A DNA stretch of 40,144 bases from Gammaproteobacteria bacterium (GTDB taxonomy: Bacteria; Pseudomonadota; Gammaproteobacteria; GRL18). The stretch lies in NCBI GenBank assembly GCA_016744395.1, contig JADGEK010000035.1:4219-44362 (forward strand), given 5' to 3'. Below are positions 15,372-24,416 of the stretch, piece by piece. The stretch's first letter is position 1. Each line of letters starts with the position of its first letter. The notes below the pieces were generated by a model, which made no database searches, was not told the DNA's origin, and saw only the letters and a list, made by a program, of their open reading frames with translations. Position numbers and translations under genes: made by a program.

Positions 15372-16016
15372 CTATTGCTTTGCATTAATAAGAAATAACT
15401 TGAGTAATTGTGGGAACATGAGTGCAATCACTAGCAATTGAAAGCATGTCAGATAAAAGGCATAGGGAAATAAGGTGGGCATTTTGAAGGTAATTTCTAT
15501 AAGGCTTAGCGCTAAAGAAATCCCCACCATGAGTGATGAAAAGTTGATTAATCGGATAAGTAGCGCTTTACTTTTACTGGCCCAAAATCCAGCCTTCCAA
15601 ATCGGTTTATATGCAGAGATTAAAATCATTAATTGAAACAATAATAGAATGTTAATAAAGCCATCAAAATACAAGTTGGCAACAAAGAAAAAAAGTAAAT
15701 TAATATTACCCAGTGTATTTAAGACTGCATATTGAAGATATTCTACGTCTCCATGCTGGCATAATCTGGGGTAAAAATTCAATAAAAGTGCATAAGCAAT
15801 AAAAGGAAGTATCCAAAATTGGAAATAAACATAATATAAAAAGTCGTTTTTTGAACCTATTTCATTATTTTGTGTCAATACTGTAAGAAAAAATAGAGCA
15901 ATGATTTGAATCATTGCACTGAAAAGCAGCATGTTAAGCGGTGTTGAACGAATGAATAGCCAGAGCTTATACTGTTTTTTCTTATCTGATGGGCCGAGTG
16001 GAAGTGCAATACACAT
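15372..16016 (-). CDS. Six-helix membrane protein of unknown function
   Basis: A 214-residue, very hydrophobic protein with about six membrane segments (near residues 30-48, 62-81, 93-115, 118-135, 155-172 and 182-205). The arrangement faintly recalls the N-terminal half of NnrS proteins (heme and copper membrane proteins of NO metabolism), but the usual His-rich motifs are not evident, so I do not assign it. Its start is ATG 16016 with AGAGAA upstream. It converges on the methyltransferase gene. Confidence 0.5.
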   Translation of the reverse strand: MCIALPLGPSDKKKQYKLWLFIRSTPLNMLLFSAMIQIIALFFLTVLTQNNEIGSKNDFLYYVYFQFWILPFIAYALLLNFYPRLCQHGDVEYLQYAVLNTLGNINLLFFFVANLYFDGFINILLLFQLMILISAYKPIWKAGFWASKSKALLIRLINFSSLMVGISLALSLIEITFKMPTLFPYAFYLTCFQLLVIALMFPQLLKLFLINAKQ

Positions 16017-16223
16017 GAATCAATGGTTCTCTGATGATTTCTTGCAATTATCACCCTCTATTTAAAGCTTTACGGTAACTGAAGTTACATAAGCAAATTA
16101 ACAAACTCAATTCCTTTAGCAATCAATAAAATGACGCTGCTTAAAGATCGGAGTGTGCTTTACTACTTGTTCACATTTTGTGCATTTTGAGATGAAAAAA
16201 TTAAATGAGATAGCGATTTTAAT

Positions 16224-16252
16224 TTGATGTGATAGAATCTTTAAATTATAAA
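16224..16252 (+). promoter_or_regulatory. Sigma-70 promoter for the IalB-family gene
   Basis: TTGATG (16224-16229), 17 bp, then TATAAA (16247-16252). It lies 85 nt before the ATG at 16338. The rest of the 16017-16337 gap shows nothing else that I can name. Confidence 0.5.
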
Positions 16253-16337
16253 AAGAAGTCAAAAAGGAATTTATGATCACTTTGTGCGAATATATTTCTG
16301 AAACTATTGGTCATAAACTATAAATGAGGATAAATTA

Positions 16338-16847
16338 ATGTCATCTGCTTCAATTTTGCGTTCAATTTTTATTTTTATTACTTTGGTGAGTTTTTCTTTA
16401 GCCAGTAATGTCCAGGCAAAACCTCAAAGTGGTAAAAAATTCAAAGACTGGACTGTAGTCTGTGAAAAATTACCTAAGTCAAAAAAAGAAGTTTGTAATA
16501 TTTTTCAGAATGTTACCAATGATAAAAAGAAAGTTGTTCTACAAGTCGCTATTGGTTATGCGCCTGGTTCAAACGAACCACAAGCGCTCGTTACTTTACC
16601 TCTAGGTGTTCTTTTGCAGCCTGGAATTGAGTTTAAAGGTGGCTCTGCTGAAGCCGTGCGAGTTCCTTTTGGTGTTTGTGTCAAAAATGGCTGTATTGCG
16701 ATTACAAAATTGTCTAAAGAAATGATTAAAGGCATGAAATCTGGCACAAAAGGTGGAGTTAAGTTTGCAGCTGCACAGAAGCAAGTTATTGAAATTCCTA
16801 TTTCTTTGAAGGGGTTTACAGCCGCATTTAACTCTTTGAAGTCATGA
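16338..16847 (+). CDS. Periplasmic IalB (invasion-associated locus B) family protein
   Basis: A 169-residue protein with a signal peptide (residues 1-27, ending at VQA). The mature part shows the IalB pattern: GKKFKDWTVVCEKLPKSKKEVCNIFQ, then VVLQVAIGYAPG, ALVTLPLGVLLQPGIEFK, VPFGVCVKNGCIAITKLS and a C-terminal FTAAFNSLKS. Four Cys in two pairs (the first pair near residues 42 and 54, the second in CVKNGC) probably form disulfides. The family was named in Bartonella, where ialB affects erythrocyte invasion, but homologues are common in free-living proteobacteria and their role there is unknown. It is apparently monocistronic. Confidence 0.8.
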   Translation: MSSASILRSIFIFITLVSFSLASNVQAKPQSGKKFKDWTVVCEKLPKSKKEVCNIFQNVTNDKKKVVLQVAIGYAPGSNEPQALVTLPLGVLLQPGIEFKGGSAEAVRVPFGVCVKNGCIAITKLSKEMIKGMKSGTKGGVKFAAAQKQVIEIPISLKGFTAAFNSLKS

Positions 16848-16973
16848 CCTTAATTGTTTTCTAGTCGTTCCTAAATGGTGACCTGTCCTTCGATAGTTTT
16901 TGCGTTGGAAGTGTTCACTATTTTGGACATAGCTCTTTAGCCTATTTTGATAATAGTAAAACTCTCTGCTATT

Positions 16974-17444
16974 TTAAAGGTGTGACAATGGTAATTCCGT
17001 TTTATCCACAACCTTACGCATTATAAAGCTTGATTGTACTCCCGTTACTCCCTCAATACGTGTCAAACGGCCTAATAAAAAATCCTGATAATACTCCATA
17101 TCGGGCACTATTACCTTTAATAAATAATCCGAACTCTGACCAGTAATGAGGTAACACTCTAACACCTCTTCATATTGTTTGACGGTTGACTCAAAATTTT
17201 CAAATCGTTCAGGGGTATGCCTGTCCATACTGATTTGTATCAGTGCGATGAGTTTAAGCTGGAGTTTCTGTTCATTCAGTCTTGCAACGTATTCATCAAT
17301 AAAGCCTGCCTCTTCAAGTTGTTTGACTCGTCTTAAACAAGGTGATGGCGATAAACCAATTTTATTTGATAACTCCAGGTTGCTAATACGGGCATTGTTC
17401 TGAATTTCATTGAGAATGCGTAGATCCATTTTATTTAGTTTCAT
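16974..17444 (-). CDS. Lrp/AsnC family regulator, divergent from leuA
   Basis: A 156-residue protein of standard Lrp length. The N-terminal helix-turn-helix is MDLRILNEIQNNARISNLEL, then SNKIGLSPSPCLRRVKQLEEAG (about residues 26-47), followed by the RAM ligand domain with VLECYLITGQSSDYLLKVIV and GVTGVQSSFIMRKVV. It is divergent from the 2-isopropylmalate synthase gene with a 179-bp intergenic region, so it is likely to sense leucine or a related amino acid and control leuA. No RBS of note precedes the ATG at 17444. Confidence 0.85.
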   Translation of the reverse strand: MKLNKMDLRILNEIQNNARISNLELSNKIGLSPSPCLRRVKQLEEAGFIDEYVARLNEQKLQLKLIALIQISMDRHTPERFENFESTVKQYEEVLECYLITGQSSDYLLKVIVPDMEYYQDFLLGRLTRIEGVTGVQSSFIMRKVVDKTELPLSHL

Positions 17445-17623
17445 TTGTTAAATTTAGCATAATATGTTTGATATTTCTAATTAATTGGCGATATATTGCT
17501 AAACATAGCTATTACTGAGTATAAATAACAATCTAATATCAATGTTTTTTTTGTATACTTATTACCAGTGCAATCCATTTTTATTTTAACCTAGAGTAAT
17601 CGCCAACATAAGGATAACAGGCA

Positions 17624-19342
17624 ATGAGTACAACAACATCACGCTTTAATCATGAAAAATATCAGGCCTTCAAGCCTGTTAATTTACCCCAGAGGCAGTG
17701 GCCTAATAATATGATAGATCAGGCACCTGCCTGGTGCAGTGTTGATCTGCGTGATGGTAATCAGGCGCTTATTGAACCTTTGTCTGTTGAGCAGAAAATG
17801 ATGATGTTCAAATTGCTGCTTAAGGTTGGATTTAAAGAAATTGAAGTGGGATTTCCATCCGCCTCTCAGGCGGATTATGATTTTGTTCGAGAACTGATTA
17901 ATGGTGGACATATTCCTGATGATGTCACTATTGCGGTTTTGACACCCGCTAGAGAATCTTTTATTAAACGCTCTTTTCAGGCTTTGAAAGGGGTCAAAAA
18001 GGCATTGGTTCATCTTTACAATTCCACCTCTAAGGTACAACGAGAACAGGTGTTTCGATTAAATAAAGAAGGCATCACTAAAATTGCCGTTGATGCGGCT
18101 AAGGTCATTAAACAATGTGCTATTGAACAAGCCCAAACTCAATGGCGCTTTCAATATTCACCTGAAAGTTTTACAGGAACGGAGTTGGATTATGCGGTTG
18201 AAATTTGTAATGCAGTGAATGATGTTTGGCAACCCAATGCTGAAAATCCTGTTATTTTGAATTTACCCTCAACGGTTGAAATGTCGATGCCAAATGTTTA
18301 TGCGGATCAAATTGAGTGGTTTGCTCAACATATTGCTCGTCGTGATGCTGTTATCATCAGTGTGCATGCCCACAATGATCGAGGCTGTGCAATTGCCGCG
18401 GCTGAAATGGCTTGTTTGGCAGGTGCACAACGTGTTGAAGGGACATTGTTGGGAAATGGTGAACGGACGGGCAATATGGATATTATTACCATGGCGATGA
18501 ACTTGTACAGCCAGGGAATTGATCCACAATTGGATTTATCTGATATCCAGGTGATCAGTCGCCAGGTGAGCCAGTTGATACAGATGCCAGTGCATCCGCG
18601 TCATCCTTATATTGGTGAGTTGGTGTTTACTGCTTTTTCTGGAAGTCATCAGGATGCGATTAATAAATGTATGAAGGTCTATCAGGAAGGTGATAAATGG
18701 GAAGTGGCTTATTTGCCAATTGATCCCACTGATTTAGGCCGTTCTTATCAAGAAGTGATTCGTATTAACAGTCAATCAGGCAAAGGAGGAGTGGCCTATA
18801 TTCTGGAGCAGGCATTATCAATACAAATTCCAAGGTGGCTACAGGTTGAATTCAGCCAGCATGTTCAACAATATGCTGAAATAATAGGGCGCGAGGTAAG
18901 TGCTGATGAAGTGGTTGAACTTTTTAAAAATAAATGCATGCACCCGTCAGACTCGACATCTAACCATGGATGGCAATTAATGTCCTATGAAATTAATCAG
19001 CAGGTGGATCAGCAAGAGACAATTATTGTCAATATTATGAATGACAGCCATGAATCTCAACTGTCAGGTCAGGGTGTTGGTGCTTTAGATGCATTTACTC
19101 AGGCACTGGGAAAGCATTTTGAGCGACAGATCAATATCGTAGAATATTCCGAACATGCCATGCAGTCGGGCAGTGATGCAGGGGCAATGAGTTTTATTCG
19201 CCTGGAAGTGGATGGTCAGTCATACACAGGTATTGCTGAAAATAAAGATGTGATCAGTGCGTCACTGAATGCATTATTAAACGCTGTAAATGTTCATTTT
19301 TCAGCGTTGGAACAAAGCATAATGGAGAAAAAAGTAAGTTAA
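17624..19342 (+). CDS. leuA: 2-isopropylmalate synthase, long form
   Basis: A 572-residue enzyme that condenses acetyl-CoA with 2-oxoisovalerate, the first committed step of leucine synthesis. The long (LeuA2, actinobacterial/yeast-like) form is recognised by the start FNHEKYQAFKPVNLPQRQWP. The TIM barrel has the metal site WCSVDLRDGNQAL (residues 37-49), GFKEIEVGFPSASQADYDFV, and the HAHNDRG metal site followed by GAQRVEGTLLGNGERTGN. The C-terminal LeuA allosteric domain (about residues 430-560) should bind leucine for feedback. AAGGA precedes the ATG. A strong terminator follows, so it is monocistronic, with its AsnC-type regulator upstream in the opposite direction. Confidence 0.93.
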   Translation: MSTTTSRFNHEKYQAFKPVNLPQRQWPNNMIDQAPAWCSVDLRDGNQALIEPLSVEQKMMMFKLLLKVGFKEIEVGFPSASQADYDFVRELINGGHIPDDVTIAVLTPARESFIKRSFQALKGVKKALVHLYNSTSKVQREQVFRLNKEGITKIAVDAAKVIKQCAIEQAQTQWRFQYSPESFTGTELDYAVEICNAVNDVWQPNAENPVILNLPSTVEMSMPNVYADQIEWFAQHIARRDAVIISVHAHNDRGCAIAAAEMACLAGAQRVEGTLLGNGERTGNMDIITMAMNLYSQGIDPQLDLSDIQVISRQVSQLIQMPVHPRHPYIGELVFTAFSGSHQDAINKCMKVYQEGDKWEVAYLPIDPTDLGRSYQEVIRINSQSGKGGVAYILEQALSIQIPRWLQVEFSQHVQQYAEIIGREVSADEVVELFKNKCMHPSDSTSNHGWQLMSYEINQQVDQQETIIVNIMNDSHESQLSGQGVGALDAFTQALGKHFERQINIVEYSEHAMQSGSDAGAMSFIRLEVDGQSYTGIAENKDVISASLNALLNAVNVHFSALEQSIMEKKVS

Positions 19343-19373
19343 AGCGGGATGGTCAACAGTAAAATGTGTGATT

Positions 19374-19405
19374 AAAGAGTCACTTAATGATAAGTGACTC
19401 TTTTT
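19374..19405 (+). terminator. Intrinsic terminator after leuA
   Basis: AAAGAGTCACTTA (19374-19386) pairs perfectly over 13 bp with TAAGTGACTCTTT (19391-19403) around a 4-nt loop, and T residues continue to 19405. It ends leuA transcription and, being symmetrical, may also serve the convergent gene that ends at 19440. Confidence 0.85.
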
Positions 19406-19439
19406 CTTTTGATGTTAATCGAACATTCAAAGTTGTCTA

Positions 19440-20273
19440 TCACATCCCTGGCATTGTTGGCATCTGCATTGCTGCAAAGTCAGCGGGTATTACAATTTTA
19501 TCTGCACTCACTGCATCGTTTGAAATGCTTTTTAAATGTGTTTCCAGTTTAACACTACCATCGGGTGCAAATAATTTTGTACGCAATGGAATCCCTTGAA
19601 TGTCTGCACTGGCTGCATTATTACCCATCATTGATTGAGCTACTTTCTGCATGCGCTTCATAAATCCTTGCATGGCCATAAGAGCCTGGGCATCTTGACT
19701 GCTTAAACCCATTTTTTCTGGTGAAGCAACGCAGAGTTCGTTATTTTTAATGCCGTCAATATAGGATTCATGAACGGTACACTCAATCCCTGAAATGGAT
19801 TCAGTTTTTCCTGTATTTTTTTGCTCAACTTTAGGAGGTGTTTTTTGTGCTTCGACACGTGATAAATGATTGTTCATCATTTGTTCCACTTGCTTTTTTT
19901 GTTCAGGAGGCATGTCTTTCATTCTTTTCATCATTTCCTGACGCATTGAATCCATTTGTTTTTTAGCCTGGTTAGCTTGTTTGGCAATATCATCCTCGCC
20001 CATGACCAGATATTGTTTATTGGTGACATCAACATGCGTTAATGAGCCTGTGTTACTGTCATAGAGACTGAAATTATCATTTTGATTTGGCGGAGTAAAA
20101 CGAATTTTTCCCTCTTTTATTTGCATACTATTGATGGATTGATTTGTACCACTGGATTGTTCGTAAACAACGGTTGCATCAGAAAAAGCGAAATGAGACA
20201 TAAGAAGGCAACTTGCCCCCAGAATTATTTTTCCAGAAAAACTAAGGGCTGATTTGTGTGATAAATGGGTCAT
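19440..20273 (-). CDS. Met-rich periplasmic DUF4412-like protein
   Basis: A 277-residue protein with a signal peptide (to about FAFSDA, residue 33). The N-terminal half (VVYEQSSGTNQSINSMQIKE, then GKIRFTP and LTHVDVTNKQYLVMGEDD) and the last part (TKLFAPDGSVKLETHLKSIS) resemble DUF4412-type beta-rich proteins. An inserted helical segment at about residues 95-135 is unusually rich in Met, Lys and Gln (KQMDSMRQEMMKRMKDMPPE), and further Met clusters follow (ALMAMQGFMKRMQKVAQSMM and MQMPTMPGM at the C-terminus). One Cys pair (IECTVH and NELCVA) may form a disulfide. Met clusters in the periplasm can bind Cu(I), but that is only a suggestion. Confidence 0.65.
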   Translation of the reverse strand: MTHLSHKSALSFSGKIILGASCLLMSHFAFSDATVVYEQSSGTNQSINSMQIKEGKIRFTPPNQNDNFSLYDSNTGSLTHVDVTNKQYLVMGEDDIAKQANQAKKQMDSMRQEMMKRMKDMPPEQKKQVEQMMNNHLSRVEAQKTPPKVEQKNTGKTESISGIECTVHESYIDGIKNNELCVASPEKMGLSSQDAQALMAMQGFMKRMQKVAQSMMGNNAASADIQGIPLRTKLFAPDGSVKLETHLKSISNDAVSADKIVIPADFAAMQMPTMPGM

Positions 20274-20396
20274 TAATAATATTACCGTTTTCCATGTTAT
20301 TTTAAAAACTTTTTAACATTTAGTGCTGAACTGTTTGTTTCATGTATAAATGCTAAAACTCAATGAATTTGTTAGATTGTATCTGTTTCTGGCGCA

Positions 20397-22430
20397 TTAA
20401 ACTACTCTGTCATTTCCACCATCAATCGGTAGTTGTGCTGCTGTGGTTTTGGCAAAGAGGGGGCCACACATTTCTGCGGCTAGTTCGGCGACATCATGAG
20501 ATGTTATTTCAGTGCCTAAAAGATTATTAGTTTTATAGGCTTCAATACTCATTCCGTAATGCTTTGCTCTGGCTTCGAGTACTTCTGGTGTCCAGATAGC
20601 GGTGTCAAAAACAGCATTAGGATGTAAGGTGTTGATTCGAATATTATCTTTACCCCATTCCAGTGCAGCCACCCTTGCCAATTGGGTAAGTGCGGCTTTG
20701 GCAGATGAATAGGCCGCTGCACCAGGCCCTGGTGCAGGTACGTTTTTAGACCCCATGGCTACAATGCGACCACCATTGGGGGCTAGCTTTAGGAATGGGT
20801 GTGCCTGACTGAGCAGAGATAAATTGGCATCCAGATTAACGGTCATTACTTTTTGCCATTCTTTAAGGGCCAACTCTTCAATTCGACAGCCTCCAGGGAA
20901 GATGCCTGCGTTTAATATGAGCATATCAAGCCCACCAAAGGCTCGAATTGTGGCCTCTAAAGCTTGTGATAAAGCTGCTTCATCGGTAACATCACAAGTA
21001 ATACCCAGATAATCAGAGCGTTGATAAAGTGTTTCTATTTCAGGCAATATGTCTAATGCTACCACACAGGCACCACGTGCCAGCAGTGAATCAATACATG
21101 CTTTTCCAATGCCAGTGACGGCACCCGTGATTAATGCAACTTCACCTGAAAACACTTCACTTGAAAAAAATGGGGCAGTACCCGCTTTTTTTAATTTGGC
21201 TTGTTCCAACTCCCAGTATTCCACGTCAAAAATATCCTGAGAAGGTAAAGCTTGAAAACCACCTAACTGTGTTGATCTGAGAATAATATCCATTGTGTGC
21301 TGGTAGATATCAGCCACGATATTGGCTTCTTTAATATTTTTTCCTAAAGTCAGCATGCCGCCTTTTGCATCTAAAATAATGCGCGGCAGTGGATCCAGCA
21401 TGGTTTTTGTTTGGCCATCATGAGGAGTTTGAGCGGCCTGAGCAAAATAGCTTTTATAGGCTGTAATATAGTCGTTTAGACTGGCTTTTAAATCAGAGTT
21501 TGTACCCAGCATGGGGAGTTGCTTAGTTCGAATGACATGATCGGGTGTTGCAGGCCCTTGTTGGCTGATGGTGCTGATTTGAGGATGATTGGCAAAGGCC
21601 AGAGACTGTTGAGTACGCTGCTGCTGAATGACAACAGATTGTTGAAGTTGGGTTGACAGTTCGTTGCGTAATTGTGCAATGTCGATAATATTTAGATCTT
21701 CTGTCCTTAATGGTGTTTCAGCATAATTACTGGACACATCAAGTGCCTCATGTTCGCTTAAATAGTCTTCAGCCAGAGCGACTAAATCTATCATACGATC
21801 ATAGGACTGCTTTGCTGTGTCACCAAATGAAAAAATGCCATGATTCATTAAGACCATGCCAATGGTTTCAGAGTGAGCCTCTTTGGGGAAAATTTCTGCG
21901 CAAAGGCGTGATAGATCAAAGCCTGGCATGACATAGGGAATAACAACCACTTTGTTGCCATAAACGGATTTGATGCGTTCCAGCCCATCTTTGGTATTAG
22001 TGATGCTGACCACGGTATCGGCATGGGTATGGTCAACATATTTGTAGGGTAATAGTGCATGTAAAATGGTTTCTACGGATGGGCCAGGTGCACTGGCAAG
22101 AGTCATGTGAGTTTTGAGTTCGTTCACCATCTGAGCATCGGTGAGTTCTTTTAACTGTGCGAGTTTCAATAAGTGAGACATTTGTACAGGGGCATAGCCC
22201 TGAGCTTCAATGCTTTCTAAATCCCAGCCACTGCCTTTGACATAAAGAATGCTTTCCATTTCACCGAAAATATTTTTCTGGTCAATTTTTACCGAAGTAT
22301 TGCCGCCGCCATGCAGTACTAATGATTTGTCCTGTCCCAATAATCGAGAGCTGTAAACTCTTAGAGCCAGATCGTTATTAACATCATTGGGGAGATCCTG
22401 TGCTTCTTGTTCATTCCAGCGGTTTTGCAT
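20397..22430 (-). CDS. Bifunctional class II aldolase / short-chain dehydrogenase
   Basis: A 677-residue fusion. The N-terminal class II aldolase domain (about residues 20-400) has GGGNTSVK (41-48), SVETILHALLPYKYVDHTHA with Zn-binding His134 and His136, and MNHGIF with His197. The C-terminal SDR domain (about 428-677) has ALITGAVTGIGKA (432-444), NAG (507-509), and the catalytic YSSAK (Tyr574, Lys578). The architecture is that of rhamnulose-1-phosphate aldolase/lactaldehyde dehydrogenase fusions (RhaE-type). It would cleave a deoxy-ketose phosphate and oxidise or reduce the aldehyde product. No rhamnose kinase, isomerase or transporter is nearby, so the true substrate is uncertain. AGGAAAA precedes the ATG. 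Confidence 0.88.
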   Translation of the reverse strand: MQNRWNEQEAQDLPNDVNNDLALRVYSSRLLGQDKSLVLHGGGNTSVKIDQKNIFGEMESILYVKGSGWDLESIEAQGYAPVQMSHLLKLAQLKELTDAQMVNELKTHMTLASAPGPSVETILHALLPYKYVDHTHADTVVSITNTKDGLERIKSVYGNKVVVIPYVMPGFDLSRLCAEIFPKEAHSETIGMVLMNHGIFSFGDTAKQSYDRMIDLVALAEDYLSEHEALDVSSNYAETPLRTEDLNIIDIAQLRNELSTQLQQSVVIQQQRTQQSLAFANHPQISTISQQGPATPDHVIRTKQLPMLGTNSDLKASLNDYITAYKSYFAQAAQTPHDGQTKTMLDPLPRIILDAKGGMLTLGKNIKEANIVADIYQHTMDIILRSTQLGGFQALPSQDIFDVEYWELEQAKLKKAGTAPFFSSEVFSGEVALITGAVTGIGKACIDSLLARGACVVALDILPEIETLYQRSDYLGITCDVTDEAALSQALEATIRAFGGLDMLILNAGIFPGGCRIEELALKEWQKVMTVNLDANLSLLSQAHPFLKLAPNGGRIVAMGSKNVPAPGPGAAAYSSAKAALTQLARVAALEWGKDNIRINTLHPNAVFDTAIWTPEVLEARAKHYGMSIEAYKTNNLLGTEITSHDVAELAAEMCGPLFAKTTAAQLPIDGGNDRVV

Positions 22431-22613
22431 GTATTTTCCTACTTATAGAAAGGGTCAAATGGTAAATGTATTGAATCATACAAGAGGATAAAGAATTGAA
22501 AAAAATTGTCAATTGCCGTGGGTGGACATTCATTGCCGTTTAATCTCAAGTTTGAGCCGTGAATATGAGGAATTTAAGTTTTAAGTGATTGAATTTTAAG
22601 ATTTGTTAAAAGC

Positions 22614-22629
22614 TGGTATATCAATTGCA
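22614..22629 (+). promoter_or_regulatory. Sigma-54 type promoter before flgB
   Basis: TGGTATATCAATTGCA has the required GG (22615-22616), 10 bp, GC (22627-22628) arrangement and matches TTGCA at -12. It lies about 70 nt upstream of the flgB start. A similar string at 22532 (TGGACATTCATTGC) has only 9 bp between GG and GC and is rejected. Confidence 0.65.
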
Positions 22630-22700
22630 TTTCATTTCTTAACGATAAGTAGTAATAAGAATAAGCAGAAGTACAGTTTATAAAATGGCAGGGCAAGAAA

Positions 22701-23114
22701 ATGGCAGTTAGCTTTGACAGTTATTTAGGTGGTTTGGATGATGCAATGATTTTGCGTTCGAAACGCTCTGAAATCATTGCATCTAATATAGCCAATGCAG
22801 ATACTCCTGGTTATAAGGCAAAAGATATTGATTTTAAATCAGCGATGTCAGATGCCATGGGTACGCGTTCTGAGTTTAAAAAAGGCACACTGAAAATGGC
22901 GACTACAGATAACAATCATTTAAAAATGAATCAAAGTACGTTTTCAAATGATGTGATGTATAGAAACCCATATCAGCCTTCAATGGATGGAAATACGGTG
23001 GATTCAGGTATTGAAAAAACAGAATTTACTAAAAACTCAATTCAATATAATGCGATTTTGCGTTTTACAACAGGTAAATTTCAAAGCTTAACTAAAGCCT
23101 TTAAATCTCAGTAA
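22701..23114 (+). CDS. flgB: Flagellar proximal rod protein FlgB
   Basis: This 137-residue rod protein forms the base of the flagellar rod in the periplasm, above the MS ring. It carries the rod/hook N-terminal signature RSKRSEIIASNIANADTPGYKAKDIDF (about residues 19-46), with ASNIANADTPGYKA diagnostic of FlgB. The C-terminal helix IQYNAILRFTTGKFQSLTKA is the partner of the N-terminal helix in the coiled-coil. It is first in the flgBCDE cluster, preceded by the sigma-54 type promoter. No flgA, flgM or chemotaxis gene lies upstream, which differs from the Vibrio arrangement. Confidence 0.93.
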   Translation: MAVSFDSYLGGLDDAMILRSKRSEIIASNIANADTPGYKAKDIDFKSAMSDAMGTRSEFKKGTLKMATTDNNHLKMNQSTFSNDVMYRNPYQPSMDGNTVDSGIEKTEFTKNSIQYNAILRFTTGKFQSLTKAFKSQ

Positions 23115-23152
23115 GTGAGTAAAGCAAGTAATGACTTCAATAGGAGATAAAC

Positions 23153-23569
23153 ATGGGACTTTTTAATACATTTGAGATTTCTGGTTCCGCCATGACTGCC
23201 CAAACAGTTCGCATGAACCTGGTGGCAAGCAATCTGGCTAATGTGAATAGTGCTGCCAGCAGTGTGGAAGGTACTTATAAGTCCCGACAAGCTGTTTTTA
23301 AAACGGTAGTTGATCAATTTTCAAATGATCCATCTGTTGCCAAAGTTGGTATTGAAAGGATTGTTGAAAGTGAAGTGCCATTAAAAGCACAGTATCAGCC
23401 TCATCACCCAAATGCGAATGAGGAAGGCTATGTTTATATGCCTAATGTGAATCCAATTGAGTCCATGGCCAATATGATTGATGCTTCTCGTTCTTATCAA
23501 AATAATGTTGAAGTGCTCAATACCACCAAGCAATTGTTGATGAGAACAATTAATTTAGGTAAGTCTTAA
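23153..23569 (+). CDS. flgC: Flagellar proximal rod protein FlgC
   Basis: This 138-residue rod protein assembles with FlgB. Signatures are MTAQTVRMNLVASNLANVNSA near the N-terminus and MANMIDASRSYQNNVEVLNT at the C-terminus, with KAQYQPHHPNANEEGYVYMP (the conserved 'P-x-H-P-x-A-(D/N)-x-x-G-Y-V' region) in the middle. A strong AGGAGAT ribosome site lies just before the ATG. It follows flgB by 38 bp in the same transcription unit. Confidence 0.94.
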   Translation: MGLFNTFEISGSAMTAQTVRMNLVASNLANVNSAASSVEGTYKSRQAVFKTVVDQFSNDPSVAKVGIERIVESEVPLKAQYQPHHPNANEEGYVYMPNVNPIESMANMIDASRSYQNNVEVLNTTKQLLMRTINLGKS

Positions 23570-23667
23570 ATAGATAAACAATAGGCCACGACTCGATTAT
23601 ATGTTTAATTTTAAAAAACTATGTTTAGCCAGTTATTATCCAGCAGGTCTGGAGCAGGGGAAAGAAA

Positions 23668-24339
23668 ATGACAACCATTAATGATAATGTCACGCTCTAT
23701 GACAACTTAGGGCTTTCCAGGACCGCTGATACTCAGGTTGAAGAATCAAAAGAAGATCAGTTTATGAAACTGCTAATTGCACAGCTGAAAAATCAGGATC
23801 CCTTGCAGCCACAGGAAAATGGTGAATTTTTAAGCCAATTAGCTCAATTTGAAACGGCGGCAGGCGCAGCGGAGTTACAAGAATCATTTGATGAATTCAG
23901 CTCGAATATGCAGTCTTCATCGGCATTACAGGCTTCCAGTCTGGTGGGTCGTAGTGTCTTTGCTCCAGGTGGTATTGCCCAACTGGAAACAGGACAAAAT
24001 GTCGTTGGTCAAGTTGATTTAAGTGCTTCTACAACGAACTTAACACTTGAAATAACGGATGCCGCCGGGCAGCTTGTTAAAACCATTCCCATGGGAACAC
24101 AAGCTTCAGGAGAAGTGGACTTTACCTGGGATGGAACGGATCAAGACGGCAATTCTTTGCCATCTGGGGGGTATCTAGTCCAGGCCACTGCTGTTGTTGG
24201 TTCTGATACCATTGCCCAAGAGGTTTTAGTCAGTGCCAAAGTTGACAGTGTCACCATAGGACAAGGTGGACAAGGAATGAAGTTAAATCTTGCAGGCTTG
24301 GGAAGTGTAGACTTCTCATCAGTAAGAGAAATCAGATAA
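23668..24339 (+). CDS. flgD: Flagellar hook-capping protein FlgD
   Basis: A 223-residue scaffold that caps the growing hook and is later discarded. The N-terminus has the conserved DQFMKLLIAQLKNQDPLQPQ (about residues 30-49) and GEFLSQLAQFETAAG. The C-terminal part (TNLTLEITDAAGQLVKTIPM, then FTWDGTDQDGNSLPSGGYLV) is the Ig-like and Tudor-like domain pair. AGGGG precedes the ATG. It is separated from flgC by 98 bp of AT-rich sequence with no promoter I can support. Confidence 0.93.
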   Translation: MTTINDNVTLYDNLGLSRTADTQVEESKEDQFMKLLIAQLKNQDPLQPQENGEFLSQLAQFETAAGAAELQESFDEFSSNMQSSSALQASSLVGRSVFAPGGIAQLETGQNVVGQVDLSASTTNLTLEITDAAGQLVKTIPMGTQASGEVDFTWDGTDQDGNSLPSGGYLVQATAVVGSDTIAQEVLVSAKVDSVTIGQGGQGMKLNLAGLGSVDFSSVREIR

Positions 24340-24416
24340 TTAATTATTAATATTGAATACTGAATCATAAATATTGGTTAAAAATTCAAAATTCATAATT
24401 TAAAAAGGGGTATATC

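Noticed and set aside
15372..16016. NnrS assignment for the six-helix membrane protein
   Set aside because: Only the helix pattern is similar; the conserved His motifs are not seen.
22532..22545. TGGACATTCATTGC as a sigma-54 promoter before flgB
   Set aside because: Only 9 bp separate GG and GC; sigma-54 needs 10. The site at 22614 has correct spacing and is nearer the gene.
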